Notes under the pieces: generated by a model
What the model was told of the DNA's origin: nothing
Databases searched by the model: none
The model's input: only the letters and a program-made list of their open reading frames with translations
Shown here: in pieces, positions 42,701-50,411 of the stretch
Layout: each line of letters begins with the position of its first letter
How positions within the stretch are numbered: position 1 is the stretch's first letter
DNA from: a virus
Length of the DNA stretch: 56,953 bases
Reading direction: 5' to 3' (one strand)
Virus record (IMG/VR): IMGVR_UViG_3300031746_000022
Location: 1 to 56,953 of that record
Position numbers and translations under genes: made by a program

Positions 42701-43088
42701 TACCAACCCATTTTTTATAAGCTTTAAGCAATTCTGCTTCGGCAAAAATATCACCATTATGATTTTTATATGCTTTAATAGACGAATCATTAGAAACCCA
42801 CTTCCAAGAGCCGTTAGCAGAGATATCCCAACTGACCGCAACAGGAGAACCGTCTTTAGTTAATTTAGTCGTACCATCTGTATTAAGCGACGACGCTTCT
42901 GCGGCAGTCATCATAACGGCAGAAAAATAAAGAAAATCTTCTGCTTTGGGAGCAATACGCTTTAATTGCGTAGCAAATTTTCTAAAATGCTCGTTAATTT
43001 CCGTATCATTTAGCTCTGCCAATACTGACTCAACTGTTTGAACATTATTAGAAGTAATCTCTGATAACTCGCCTATTTTGATAAACAT
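39708..43088 (-). CDS. Prohead protease-scaffold fusion (probable)
   Basis: 1126 residues. Residues ~85-215 look like a prohead protease: PLCVDHKSDQVDSIRG with His136, then VTSGYKTSVSMGTRVGK with Ser185/Ser187, then a zinc-like set C197-x2-C200...C211-x-H213. SMGxxV followed by a Cys/His knot is the mark of this protease type in large phages. Residues ~240-400 are coiled coil; ~395-545 contain a duplicated EA/EGYFQGxGGxNEPTP...VKYxKDPxNEKDRN segment; then a proline-rich and acidic region (GEGEEGEEGEEDED) and a helical end. It probably processes and organises the prohead; catalytic assignment is by pattern. Confidence 0.65.
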   Translation of the reverse strand: MFIKIGELSEITSNNVQTVESVLAELNDTEINEHFRKFATQLKRIAPKAEDFLYFSAVMMTAAEASSLNTDGTTKLTKDGSPVAVSWDISANGSWKWVSNDSSIKAYKNHNGDIFAEAELLKAYKKWVGKPLCVDHKSDQVDSIRGIILDTYYDRLNKRVIALCALDKVSYPELARGVTSGYKTSVSMGTRVGKAICYDCGQIATTEREFCQHMRNKSCYGEINIDLDPIELSIVVNGADPQAKIRTILAAANNLRHNLEVKEQELKKLSMDETSVSKFKELEDDLKSISEKLANLKANLEKTDVSEADTAAYGQTGDLAVKETDLPNTDAALNTPARFASNNNALRSELQDLRNSINSKFQDMEKSLITLSHKIKEEIMSVNSNNGMNKEGYFQGAGGVNEPTPHQVKYPKDPKNEKDRNTEDKHMLGADSMGPVDGMHPGDKERKEMVQRAEIEERTFRRTSALQRAKENLMKSKEAYFQGGGEGNEPTPGKVKYTKDPLNEKDRNKEDKQMVGAKPFPGVGAVDGLYGDDLKVKELHSRASLKARFVRVANEDGTQDLGQSGWEVSRDGEALFTATVDEITGGNVDGLYEVVATKEFATKLLEKVYKVGAEKAASLYKSSQAVAGMGAMPEMPPDAGGAAPAPPMMGAMPDMGAPAAAPGMPEDAEGDPKEIALKLATEMRDRASDLLEAVRVLTGEQAEMGELEGLTEKAASTELKPLVKMKRTLNASLIVGMKKAIAELNEHREELSLISDILDEGTVSNDYTNTVVEEAFVDAKSALADVHNLMGAFVKYARGSEQLAKQAQLAPVNPGLPAPGPSNAADDENDAAFEEMMAADSDPSDSDPSDGDDEDGSGEVGEGEEGEEGEEDEDMNDVNVDPEKLNKLLAFDVSTKEARAETRAKLAAQSVNFNPVLNDAHKLSDGQTQLDVKPSGDLGYVETIEERHKAMLDVAEAGPKVRKEAARLNELIVEGKVAASDLDQLVAQGLDAAVAKYWKSFYGEMGKEGAEFATDLLKEHAKAQIEEEVNTFKVKIARAYELTNEMVRRGLVADERSAITAHVEDMMSWNDEGFEAMKRVVTKHPLRKSASFPQVGMIGSGDTVSQLQPEATLQDALDQAFGNRRY

Positions 43089-43091
43089 TAG

Positions 43092-43238
43092 TTATCCTTG
43101 TTCCTGGTTAACTTGCTGTGGTTGTTCTTTATTCATTTCGCCTTTAAGATCTTCTAATTTCTTTAGAGTCTCTTCATCCGTTAGATCAAGAGGTTGTATA
43201 ACATTAATATTTTCAACATCGCCATATTTAATTATCAT
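43092..43238 (-). CDS. Small acidic protein ahead of protease-scaffold gene
   Basis: 48 residues, MIIKYGDVENINVIQPLDLT and a helical end with EEETLKKLEDLKGEMNKE-like charge (exact: DEETLKKLEDLKGEMNKEQ). AGGAG lies seven bases before its ATG. It is 3 bases upstream of the protease/scaffold gene, so they are coupled. Possibly a small assembly protein. Confidence 0.6.
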   Translation of the reverse strand: MIIKYGDVENINVIQPLDLTDEETLKKLEDLKGEMNKEQPQQVNQEQG

Positions 43239-43269
43239 AATGTCTCTCCTAAAATAGGTAAATATTACC

Positions 43270-43902
43270 TTAATGCCTTGACTCGTCTCGCATTTTCACA
43301 CGATCTTCAACTAATTGCATTACAAGTGGCGATTTTTTTTCTACTTTTTCTTGTAATTCATTACTTATACTATCAACCCAATTTCTTGCCAAAATGTTAG
43401 TTTGTAAATGGTTTTTAACTCTTTCATTAACAATTTGTTCTAATTGAACTATTTCTTTTTTAATATTATCAATGGCTGTAATTACGCCTTTAGAGAAATC
43501 TTCTGATTGTAAATTGTCAAACAAATCTACAAATCTATTTACCTGAATTTCAATATCTTCAATAGAAGCAACAAATGATTTTAATAATTTTTCAGTTTGT
43601 GTATCAGATGTAAAAGGCTGCATTATAACATAGGCTTTAAAGGCTGCTTTTTTAAATTTATTAAAATTATTAACAACCTTATCTCTATAACGACGTAACA
43701 TAGCACGATGTTTAAAAATTACTTCTGGAGTAGTATCTGGGCTTTTCTTAAATGGATTATAAATAAGATTTAAATGTTTATCGCATTGTTCTACAATCTT
43801 TAAACAATGATTAAACCATCGCATAGCTTTTTCGGCTCGCTCTTTTTCACTATCAGAAATCTGATACGTCAGCATTGAATTATAGGCTTGTTTTTTAAAC
43901 AT
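43270..43902 (-). CDS. Coiled-coil protein
   Basis: 210 residues, almost all helix: EKERAEKAMRWFNHCLKIVE, KHRAMLRRYRDKVVNNFNKF, VITAIDNIKKEIVQLEQIV. Starts by stop-start overlap with the phosphatase-like gene (GGAGGA site). Could be a scaffold helper or adaptor. No family recognised. Confidence 0.6.
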   Translation of the reverse strand: MFKKQAYNSMLTYQISDSEKERAEKAMRWFNHCLKIVEQCDKHLNLIYNPFKKSPDTTPEVIFKHRAMLRRYRDKVVNNFNKFKKAAFKAYVIMQPFTSDTQTEKLLKSFVASIEDIEIQVNRFVDLFDNLQSEDFSKGVITAIDNIKKEIVQLEQIVNERVKNHLQTNILARNWVDSISNELQEKVEKKSPLVMQLVEDRVKMRDESRH

Positions 43903-44663
43903 TATACAAATCCTCCGCCTATTACCGATGGTCCAACCATATTAGTTATTTGCGTATTCTGATCAAAAACGCCAACTGCTGGAATTTGAGTAGATTTCAT
44001 CTCTTCATCATTAATGTCTTTTAAGCCGTAATTCTCTCTGGTCTGTTCTGGATTATCAGTATAATAAGTATCGGTAAAAGCTAATGGATATGTTCTAATA
44101 GTGGGGTCCGCATAAGGAGCCCAAGACCCTCTTTCTTGCGTATCAAGAGTATAATCTCTTGATGTTTCATTTCCATCGTGCGTATTAGTTACAATATCAT
44201 AAGCATTATTGGTATCAATATTTTTATCTGCTTGACAAATAAGTTTTATAAAAAATTTTTCCATCTTGTTATCAATACGCATTCCAAAACCCAAATGTTT
44301 GGCTTCTTTAATTGCTTTTTTACAATTCCATTTATCTAATAAGCATCTCACTAATCCAATAAATAAGCCAGTACGATCTTTGCCGTGAAGACAATGCACA
44401 AAAGTTGGAACTTTCTCATCTATTAAATTATAGATATTATGTTTTAATAAATATTTAACACTATTTTTATCGTGACAATTAAGTGGAATTATTATTTGCT
44501 CAATATCTAATTTTTTACAAAGTGGTTTAATAAATTCTCCCGCTTGCTCGTCAAGTGAAATAATTTTTTTAATATTAAACTTTTTCTTCAAGGCAACAAT
44601 ATCCGATAAAGAGGGCTTGCCCCCTCTAAAAAGATTAGTTTTAACTTGATGAAAATTTTTCAT
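43902..44663 (-). CDS. Tyrosine/dual-specificity phosphatase-like protein
   Basis: 253 residues. Residues ~1-125 are a compact phosphatase fold: NLFRGGKPSLSDIVALKKK, IKKIISLDEQAG and the P-loop FVHCLHGKDRTGLFIG, in which Cys91, Arg97 and Thr98 match the HCxxGxxR(S/T)G signature. The remaining 125 residues are unrelated and end in Gly-rich VGPSVIGGGFV, like a virion tail. These enzymes hydrolyse phosphate esters of tyrosine, serine or RNA/nucleotide substrates. Placed between portal and protease genes; a virion-carried effector role is possible. Confidence 0.82.
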   Translation of the reverse strand: MKNFHQVKTNLFRGGKPSLSDIVALKKKFNIKKIISLDEQAGEFIKPLCKKLDIEQIIIPLNCHDKNSVKYLLKHNIYNLIDEKVPTFVHCLHGKDRTGLFIGLVRCLLDKWNCKKAIKEAKHLGFGMRIDNKMEKFFIKLICQADKNIDTNNAYDIVTNTHDGNETSRDYTLDTQERGSWAPYADPTIRTYPLAFTDTYYTDNPEQTRENYGLKDINDEEMKSTQIPAVGVFDQNTQITNMVGPSVIGGGFV

Positions 44664-44664
44664 T

Positions 44665-45363
44665 TTATAAATTTCTTACTATACTATTTAATACAGCTCT
44701 TACATAATTTGGAGAATGCATCATTAAAATATTTTTAGTTAATGATATTGCTTGTCCAATACTGGCAGAAGCTGGGATTTTTTTATTAGAAATATTATAT
44801 TCATTTAACATATATATTTTTTTCTTTAGCCCATTAATAGATTTTTCTCGACGTTCTCGAGATATGCGTCTCATAAGAAATTTGATAATTTCGGCTATAT
44901 ATTTTCCAGCATAAGACGGATCTCCCATTTCTATGGCTGATGCTACTTTAGCTAAATTATCTTCTAAACTATCTATAAATTTTAATGCTTCTTGTAATGC
45001 TAATTCCTCTGGATTACTTTCTTCCTCTATTAATGCATTATCAAATACATTTTTATAAATTTGTTTAAATTGTTTTAATATTTCTGGTGGAAATTTAGCA
45101 GTTATTTGTCTAATAAGTGAAGAATAAGTAATCTCTTCATTAGTAATATTGGCTTTTTTATGTTTAAAAAATTCAATTTGACGCAATCGTTTAACGGCTT
45201 GCGCTTTAGTTTTAAATTTACCTAAAAGCTTACCTTTTTTAGAATATACTCCCCAATAGCCTTTGGGTATTTTTTTAATAATAGCTATTTTAGATAAACC
45301 TATGGCGTCTGTTTTGCACAGCTCTTCAAATAATGAGCTATGGATTAACAGTGTATTAATCAT
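44665..45363 (-). CDS. Virion-cluster protein with KKGKLLG/RLRQIEFFKHK motif
   Basis: 232 residues. Residues ~25-72 contain KKIPKGYWGVYSKKGKLLGK then TKAQAVKRLRQIEFFKHKKA, a short module I know from many phage proteins of unknown role. The rest is helical (KQFKQIYKNVFDNALIEEES; VASAIEMGDPSYAGKYIAEI). Starts within the end of the upstream gene (8-base overlap). Structural or assembly role is likely from location; not further assignable. Confidence 0.6.
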   Translation of the reverse strand: MINTLLIHSSLFEELCKTDAIGLSKIAIIKKIPKGYWGVYSKKGKLLGKFKTKAQAVKRLRQIEFFKHKKANITNEEITYSSLIRQITAKFPPEILKQFKQIYKNVFDNALIEEESNPEELALQEALKFIDSLEDNLAKVASAIEMGDPSYAGKYIAEIIKFLMRRISRERREKSINGLKKKIYMLNEYNISNKKIPASASIGQAISLTKNILMMHSPNYVRAVLNSIVRNL

Positions 45364-45691
45364 TAAACCCTAACATTGCTTTAATTTTTCTTGTATGCCC
45401 AGAACCCAACAATACATCATTCAAACTACCACTACTATTTACTTCTGTAAAGGCTTTAATAGCCCAAGTATTTATATAAATAATATTACCAGATTTTATC
45501 TCATTTTGTTTATTAATATAAAAACAATCAAGAATTATAAAGTCATCTACTATATCTTTTAAAAACCCATAAATTACACCGTTAACTTTTTTTACGTGAT
45601 CGCTCATTACCAGCTCTTCGTAATCATCGCCAATGGAAATTTCTAATAATTTTTCTTTTAAGGTTGGTAATAATGCGTTTATTTTACTCAT
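45356..45691 (-). CDS. Small uncharacterised virion-cluster protein
   Basis: 111 residues, alpha/beta: LLPTLKEKLLEISIGDDYEE then KKVNGVIYGFLKDIVDDFII and INKQNEIKSGNIIYINTWAI. ATGA overlap with the transglycosylase-like gene before it. No domain recognised; possible head-to-tail or tail-completion protein. Confidence 0.55.
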   Translation of the reverse strand: MSKINALLPTLKEKLLEISIGDDYEELVMSDHVKKVNGVIYGFLKDIVDDFIILDCFYINKQNEIKSGNIIYINTWAIKAFTEVNSSGSLNDVLLGSGHTRKIKAMLGFND

Positions 45692-46542
45692 TTTTTATCT
45701 CGTAAATGTAAATCAAACCGCGAGGCGACGCGCATCAGCTCTTTTGAAGTATAAGGATATGAAGAGTTCTTTAATATTGAATAATTATTACTTTCAGATG
45801 CAGAAATAAATTTACTCATTAGTGCCATTAATTTGTTCATAAAAGATGCCCAATATGATTGTTGGGGTTGTAATTGCGTTGGCACTGCTGCCGATGGCGC
45901 ATGGGTATCACTAACTTGTACGCCGGTAGCATTATGCATGGCTTTTATAGCATTTTGATAAGTAGATCTTGATTTGGTTCGATCGACTTGAGCTTGCATA
46001 TCTCTTAATCGAATAACTCCGGGCATTGAGCCGTGAAATAAGCTATTTTCTTTATATGCTTTTGATTCAAAATTAGGATCAAGTTTAACACCAATATCAT
46101 AATACTTTTTACTCCATACGCGATTACCAACTCTAATCGTTTCTGGATGTTCTTCAACAAATATTGCATCAGGATCATTGCGCTGTATGCCTGGTAATCG
46201 TAATCCAACTGGCAAATATGTGGCAATATAAAATTTTGCTGCGGATTCAAGTGGTCTGCCATTAAAGTTTGCTTGAGCTTGAATATATTTTTTTACATAA
46301 TCTAATTGCTCTATGGCTGATACATTTCCAAATTCTTTCCAATTTTTATCATATCCTAAGCCTTTTAGAGTTCCCTCTGAAAATTGAATTAATCCAATTA
46401 CGTGGGCTCCGGCTTGATTGGGAATATTAGGATTAATTCCTGATTCGGAAGCCATAATTGCAATTATATCTTCCGGCTTCATGCCTACTTCAGAGGCAAT
46501 CTGCACCAATTTGGGATAAAAATTTGCACCTAGGTTTGCCAT
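45688..46542 (-). CDS. Lytic transglycosylase-like virion protein
   Basis: 284 residues. N-terminal 110 residues resemble an SLT/lysozyme-like domain: IIAIMASESGINPNIPNQAG with catalytic Glu33, then HVIGLIQFSEGTLKGLGY, matching the usual ESGxNP...xGLxQ pattern. Such virion enzymes cut peptidoglycan locally during DNA delivery. The C-terminal part has KLMALMSKFISASES and ends SKELMRVASRFDLHLRDKK. The start overlaps the upstream stop (TAATG). Confidence 0.75.
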   Translation of the reverse strand: MANLGANFYPKLVQIASEVGMKPEDIIAIMASESGINPNIPNQAGAHVIGLIQFSEGTLKGLGYDKNWKEFGNVSAIEQLDYVKKYIQAQANFNGRPLESAAKFYIATYLPVGLRLPGIQRNDPDAIFVEEHPETIRVGNRVWSKKYYDIGVKLDPNFESKAYKENSLFHGSMPGVIRLRDMQAQVDRTKSRSTYQNAIKAMHNATGVQVSDTHAPSAAVPTQLQPQQSYWASFMNKLMALMSKFISASESNNYSILKNSSYPYTSKELMRVASRFDLHLRDKK

Positions 46543-48554
46543 TAGTCTTCATTATATTGGTCGATTTGATCTGAAAAATCTTCATCGCCAACACCCTCGG
46601 GTTGTTCTAATTCTTCATCTGTTTGTGGAATTTTAGCTGCCTCTATTCCAAATTGTCTTTTTATACTTCGAATAGTTAACATACCTTTTGTAGCCGAAAC
46701 TCTGCATTTAATATGCAATTTAGCGACACCAGATAAATATGTATTAATATCAGCTAAATTAATTCTTGTATATATTTCTATAGACTTATCTCGTGGATTA
46801 AATTCATCCATTACAGGATCGGAGTGCGTAACCCAACCATTATATATGGCTTGTTTCATTAGTGGAATTAAATTTTGTTCTATAGATTCTATGTAGGGTT
46901 CTAAACTAGTAAATCTCTGAACAATACCCAAACGTGTTGCAAAATCTTTTATGACCGTTCTTGTTGTCTCTGGTGTAATTCTCATTTTATCAGGAGTAAT
47001 AGCTCTTAATAAACCAAGATCAGTATATGATCTATCTATGCGCCCTTCAGGCAAATCAAGCGTAGGTGGGCGTAAAAAATTTTGCCTTTCCTCAACTAAT
47101 TCTTGTGGCTTTGGTGCAACATATTGTAATCCGGATCGCATCGGTTGCTGAACTTGAGGAGTGCCTGTTGGAGGCGTCTTTCCCAATTCAGCTTCTTCTG
47201 CCGGACTAGTTACAGCCGGCTTTGATTTTAAAAAATCAAAAATGCCCGCAGTCTTATAATTATTTATAACGTTATGGGCTATGGTGAGTAATTTGGCACT
47301 TGCCTCCGAATTAGTATCTTCTAGTTGTGCAGAATATTTTAATAATTCATTAACAAATAATGATGAATTATTTTGATTTGCATAAATAGAAATTTGATCA
47401 AGAAATGCCATATGTGTTTTTTTAGTAACCGGATGAGGCAGATCCATTGTAGTGAATTCATCCACTGGACCTTGCGTTTTTTCAAATTCGTCTAATTTTT
47501 TAGTTTTTTCTTCATTCTCCGGCGGTTTCGGCTGTTGCTTTTTCCACTCTTCAAAAGACAATTCATTTATTTGGTTTTTTGGCACTACAGGTTGTCCTGG
47601 TAGCGGTGGAGCAACAAAAGGTGTTGGAGGCGTTGGAGGAGTTTTTTCTTTAATACTTTGCTCATATCGATCATTTTCCTCAACTTGTTTGATATTAAAA
47701 TCATCATATGTTTGAGGTGTGCGCGTATTATAGTCTTGTTGTTTTTGCTGTTGTTCTTGTAAGGCTTGTGCCGCTTTAGCCGCCTTATGTTGTTTCAACG
47801 GTTCAATAACTTCTGCACGATAATGTGTATAAACCTTATGATATGCTTTAAATTTTGCCACAAAGTCTTTGGATTTAGCAATATAAAGCGTTGAATTGCG
47901 TCGAGATACGCCACTCTCTAATTCGCTAAATATTGATAAAAGATCTCTTAACATTTTATCTGATTTTTGCACTAAATTTGTCGTTAAATTTTTAATTTTT
48001 TTAACGAAATCAGTATTGAATCTTTTTTCTAACAACCGACGTGAGAGACCTTTGCCAGTTAAAATATTAGCCGCCGTATCTGTAACTATATCTTTGCCTG
48101 ATAAAAATTTCTCTTTCGTCCAATCAAGAATACCGGCTTCTTTAACTAAAGCGTCAAACTCTTCACAAGCCTCTTTAATAGCGGCATCAGGATCGTATTG
48201 AAATAATTCTTCTTGCTCCGGACCTTCAAAATCACTTAAAAAGTAATCATAATTGCCTATTTCAATATTTTTATAAAATTGTTCTAAAATATGAGCAATG
48301 GTTCTTACGCGGGCATGAAATCCGGTAATTTGATGAGCTGCATTTAAATAATCACGTTGACGTACGTTGGATTTTGCAAATCTAATAAGAGGTCTAACAT
48401 CTGCAGCTATATCTCTAATTTCTTTATCAACATCTCTCATCTTTTGCATTATTGCTGCAAATTCATCGTTACGATACTCTAACGCTTTACCTGAAAGGTT
48501 AGCCGTTTCCCAAACCCTACTACGTAATGATCGTTTTTGAGCGAACTTATCCAT
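46542..48554 (-). CDS. Large coiled-coil/linker protein between portal and lytic enzyme
   Basis: 670 residues. It begins MDKFAQKRSLRSRVWETANL, a tag-like motif (DKFAQ) at the very start, then an N-terminal helical half, a Pro/Gln-rich linker (TPPTPPTPFVAPPLPGQPVV), and a C-terminal globular half (ITPETTRTVIKDFATRLGIV; later KGMLTIRSIKRQFGIEAAKI). GAGG precedes the start, and the TTTGCAT element lies 23 bases upstream, so it probably heads a transcription unit. Function unknown; virion connector or internal protein likely. Confidence 0.6.
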   Translation of the reverse strand: MDKFAQKRSLRSRVWETANLSGKALEYRNDEFAAIMQKMRDVDKEIRDIAADVRPLIRFAKSNVRQRDYLNAAHQITGFHARVRTIAHILEQFYKNIEIGNYDYFLSDFEGPEQEELFQYDPDAAIKEACEEFDALVKEAGILDWTKEKFLSGKDIVTDTAANILTGKGLSRRLLEKRFNTDFVKKIKNLTTNLVQKSDKMLRDLLSIFSELESGVSRRNSTLYIAKSKDFVAKFKAYHKVYTHYRAEVIEPLKQHKAAKAAQALQEQQQKQQDYNTRTPQTYDDFNIKQVEENDRYEQSIKEKTPPTPPTPFVAPPLPGQPVVPKNQINELSFEEWKKQQPKPPENEEKTKKLDEFEKTQGPVDEFTTMDLPHPVTKKTHMAFLDQISIYANQNNSSLFVNELLKYSAQLEDTNSEASAKLLTIAHNVINNYKTAGIFDFLKSKPAVTSPAEEAELGKTPPTGTPQVQQPMRSGLQYVAPKPQELVEERQNFLRPPTLDLPEGRIDRSYTDLGLLRAITPDKMRITPETTRTVIKDFATRLGIVQRFTSLEPYIESIEQNLIPLMKQAIYNGWVTHSDPVMDEFNPRDKSIEIYTRINLADINTYLSGVAKLHIKCRVSATKGMLTIRSIKRQFGIEAAKIPQTDEELEQPEGVGDEDFSDQIDQYNED

Positions 48555-48577
48555 TTAAAAACCTCAAGAGACTATAA

Positions 48578-48594
48578 TTCAGAAGAATGCAAAA
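48578..48594 (-). promoter_or_regulatory. TTTGCAT-N6-GAA element 23 bases before start
   Basis: Minus strand TTTTGCATTCTTCTGAA ends 23 bases before the ATG at 48554, within the 65-base gap after the portal gene. It shares 14 of 17 positions with the copy at 36253-36269. Candidate promoter element of the virion block. Confidence 0.5.
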
Positions 48595-48619
48595 TTATGG
48601 AGTATTGAAGCTTAAATAA

Positions 48620-50374
48620 TTATGGTGCGGGCGGAGATGCGGGACCGCCAGCTTCAGGGGGAGGAGGTAATCCTGGGGGCGCTTCAAGTCCAGGCATTCC
48701 ACCACCACCACCACCATCACCACCGCCGCCAGAGGGCTCATCGTAAGGACTCATGCCTGGAAGAGGAGCGTCTAAGGTTTCCGGAATTTCATCCTCTTCA
48801 TTAAGAGTGCGCAATTCATTTAAATTCATTTGTTTTAGAGATGCTTGTTCTTTTTCACGAATAGCATCCGCTATGTCTTCTTTACGAATTTTACGGCGCT
48901 CTTCCTCCCATTCTAAGCCTAATGAGCGATATAAAGTATGAACCGAGACTCTCTTTTGTTCGCCGGTTAAATCTTTTAGACTCTGAACATATGATTCAAG
49001 ATCAAATAAACTCATATGATTCCAATCAATTTCTGGAATAATTAAAGTTTTTTCACCATCCACATAATCATAAAATTCATTTAGTTTAGCAATGGGTTGA
49101 AAAATCTTTTTTCGCAACCAGGCTGACATCATATTTCTAAATTGCATATAGCGTTGACGCAAAACATCCAATGATATTCCACCGTTAGCATAGCTAATAT
49201 CACCGCCACCCTCAATAACAATTTGAGGAATCATAAGACCGGCATACATTTCTTTTAACAACTGCGCAAAGTCATTAGTTGTATCGTATATGCCGGCTCC
49301 GGCGCCTACTGTTTCAACAGTTACAGCATCGTGAGTAAAAATTTTGAAATTTTTATCTGAAGTTGCGGCTGACCACACTTCACGCCAAGCGTCTAAATCT
49401 ACCGGACTAGCGCGATAATCAGATGTGCCGCCGCCTATTTTAACAATTCTCATAGGATTGATCATATCTTGCGCTTGTGCAAATTTACACTCTTTGATCA
49501 TATCAAATAACATTAAAGAGCGAAAAATACTTACCGGCAATCCGGTTCCTCTCACTTCATAAGGACTAATACGACGAGCCAAATGAGAGACATATAAATT
49601 ATCTAATGGAATATTTTGTCCGCGGCGCACATAATTAATAATAGTATCATTTAATTGTTTGCGTTGTTCAATATCGGCAGGCAAATTGGACATACAAATA
49701 CGACGCAAACTCTCATCTGGTCGTAACATTATAACCGGTTCGCTTGCTATAACCGAACGTTTAATTACGATATAATCTGGATTTTGAATATGCAGCCGAG
49801 ACCATTTGGCATTTCTCTCATCTAATTCGCCATAGATAACCGCTTCGCCTAATAGCCAATATTCTTGAGCTGCCTGCGAACAAATATTCATTAAGTCAAT
49901 TTCTTCAATCATATTACTAAAGAATTTTTCTACTTTTTTATTTGGACATTTAATATTAAGCTTACTTATAGGATAAGTGCTGTGCAAATTAATTGCATTT
50001 TGCACAATGGGATTTAAAGCATAAAAGCTGCGACACCAAGCATTCATTGTAGCTCGATCGCGAGGTAAATTTAAATTACTTGTTAGCCATAACGGTGAAT
50101 AAACTTCTGGATTTTGATAAGTAGAGTTATTAACACTTCCTTTAAAGGAATTTGCCGCAGAATCTCCTGCAGATTGTGCGTATTTTTGGAATTCACTTAC
50201 GCCACTAACAGCGTAAGATGCTGGTCCTAATGCAGTACCTCGAGAATTGCTCGCCGTACCATCGCGAAAAGTTCCCTGCTGCACCTCACCTTCTAGTTGT
50301 TCTCTGCGATATTGAGAAACAGCTTTATACATTTGGGGAGTTACAGGTGGTGCTAATTTATTATTGTCTGCCAT
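48620..50374 (-). CDS. Portal protein
   Basis: 584 residues. Features of portal proteins: DLMNICSQAAQEYWLLGEAV in the clip/wing region, ISPYEVRGTGLPVSIFRSLM, then a SYANGGISLDVLRQRYMQFR segment, and a C-terminal helical crown with EKTLIIPEIDWNHMSLFD. The dodecameric portal forms the DNA entry/exit vertex and binds the terminase encoded immediately upstream. The last 60 residues are Gly/Pro low complexity (GGGGDGGGGGGMPG), probably disordered. Near residue 63 FQKYAQSAG is tag-like. Confidence 0.87.
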   Translation of the reverse strand: MADNNKLAPPVTPQMYKAVSQYRREQLEGEVQQGTFRDGTASNSRGTALGPASYAVSGVSEFQKYAQSAGDSAANSFKGSVNNSTYQNPEVYSPLWLTSNLNLPRDRATMNAWCRSFYALNPIVQNAINLHSTYPISKLNIKCPNKKVEKFFSNMIEEIDLMNICSQAAQEYWLLGEAVIYGELDERNAKWSRLHIQNPDYIVIKRSVIASEPVIMLRPDESLRRICMSNLPADIEQRKQLNDTIINYVRRGQNIPLDNLYVSHLARRISPYEVRGTGLPVSIFRSLMLFDMIKECKFAQAQDMINPMRIVKIGGGTSDYRASPVDLDAWREVWSAATSDKNFKIFTHDAVTVETVGAGAGIYDTTNDFAQLLKEMYAGLMIPQIVIEGGGDISYANGGISLDVLRQRYMQFRNMMSAWLRKKIFQPIAKLNEFYDYVDGEKTLIIPEIDWNHMSLFDLESYVQSLKDLTGEQKRVSVHTLYRSLGLEWEEERRKIRKEDIADAIREKEQASLKQMNLNELRTLNEEDEIPETLDAPLPGMSPYDEPSGGGGDGGGGGGMPGLEAPPGLPPPPEAGGPASPPAP

Positions 50375-50411
50375 TTAAAACCTATGTCATTTAATATATA
50401 TCATACAAATA

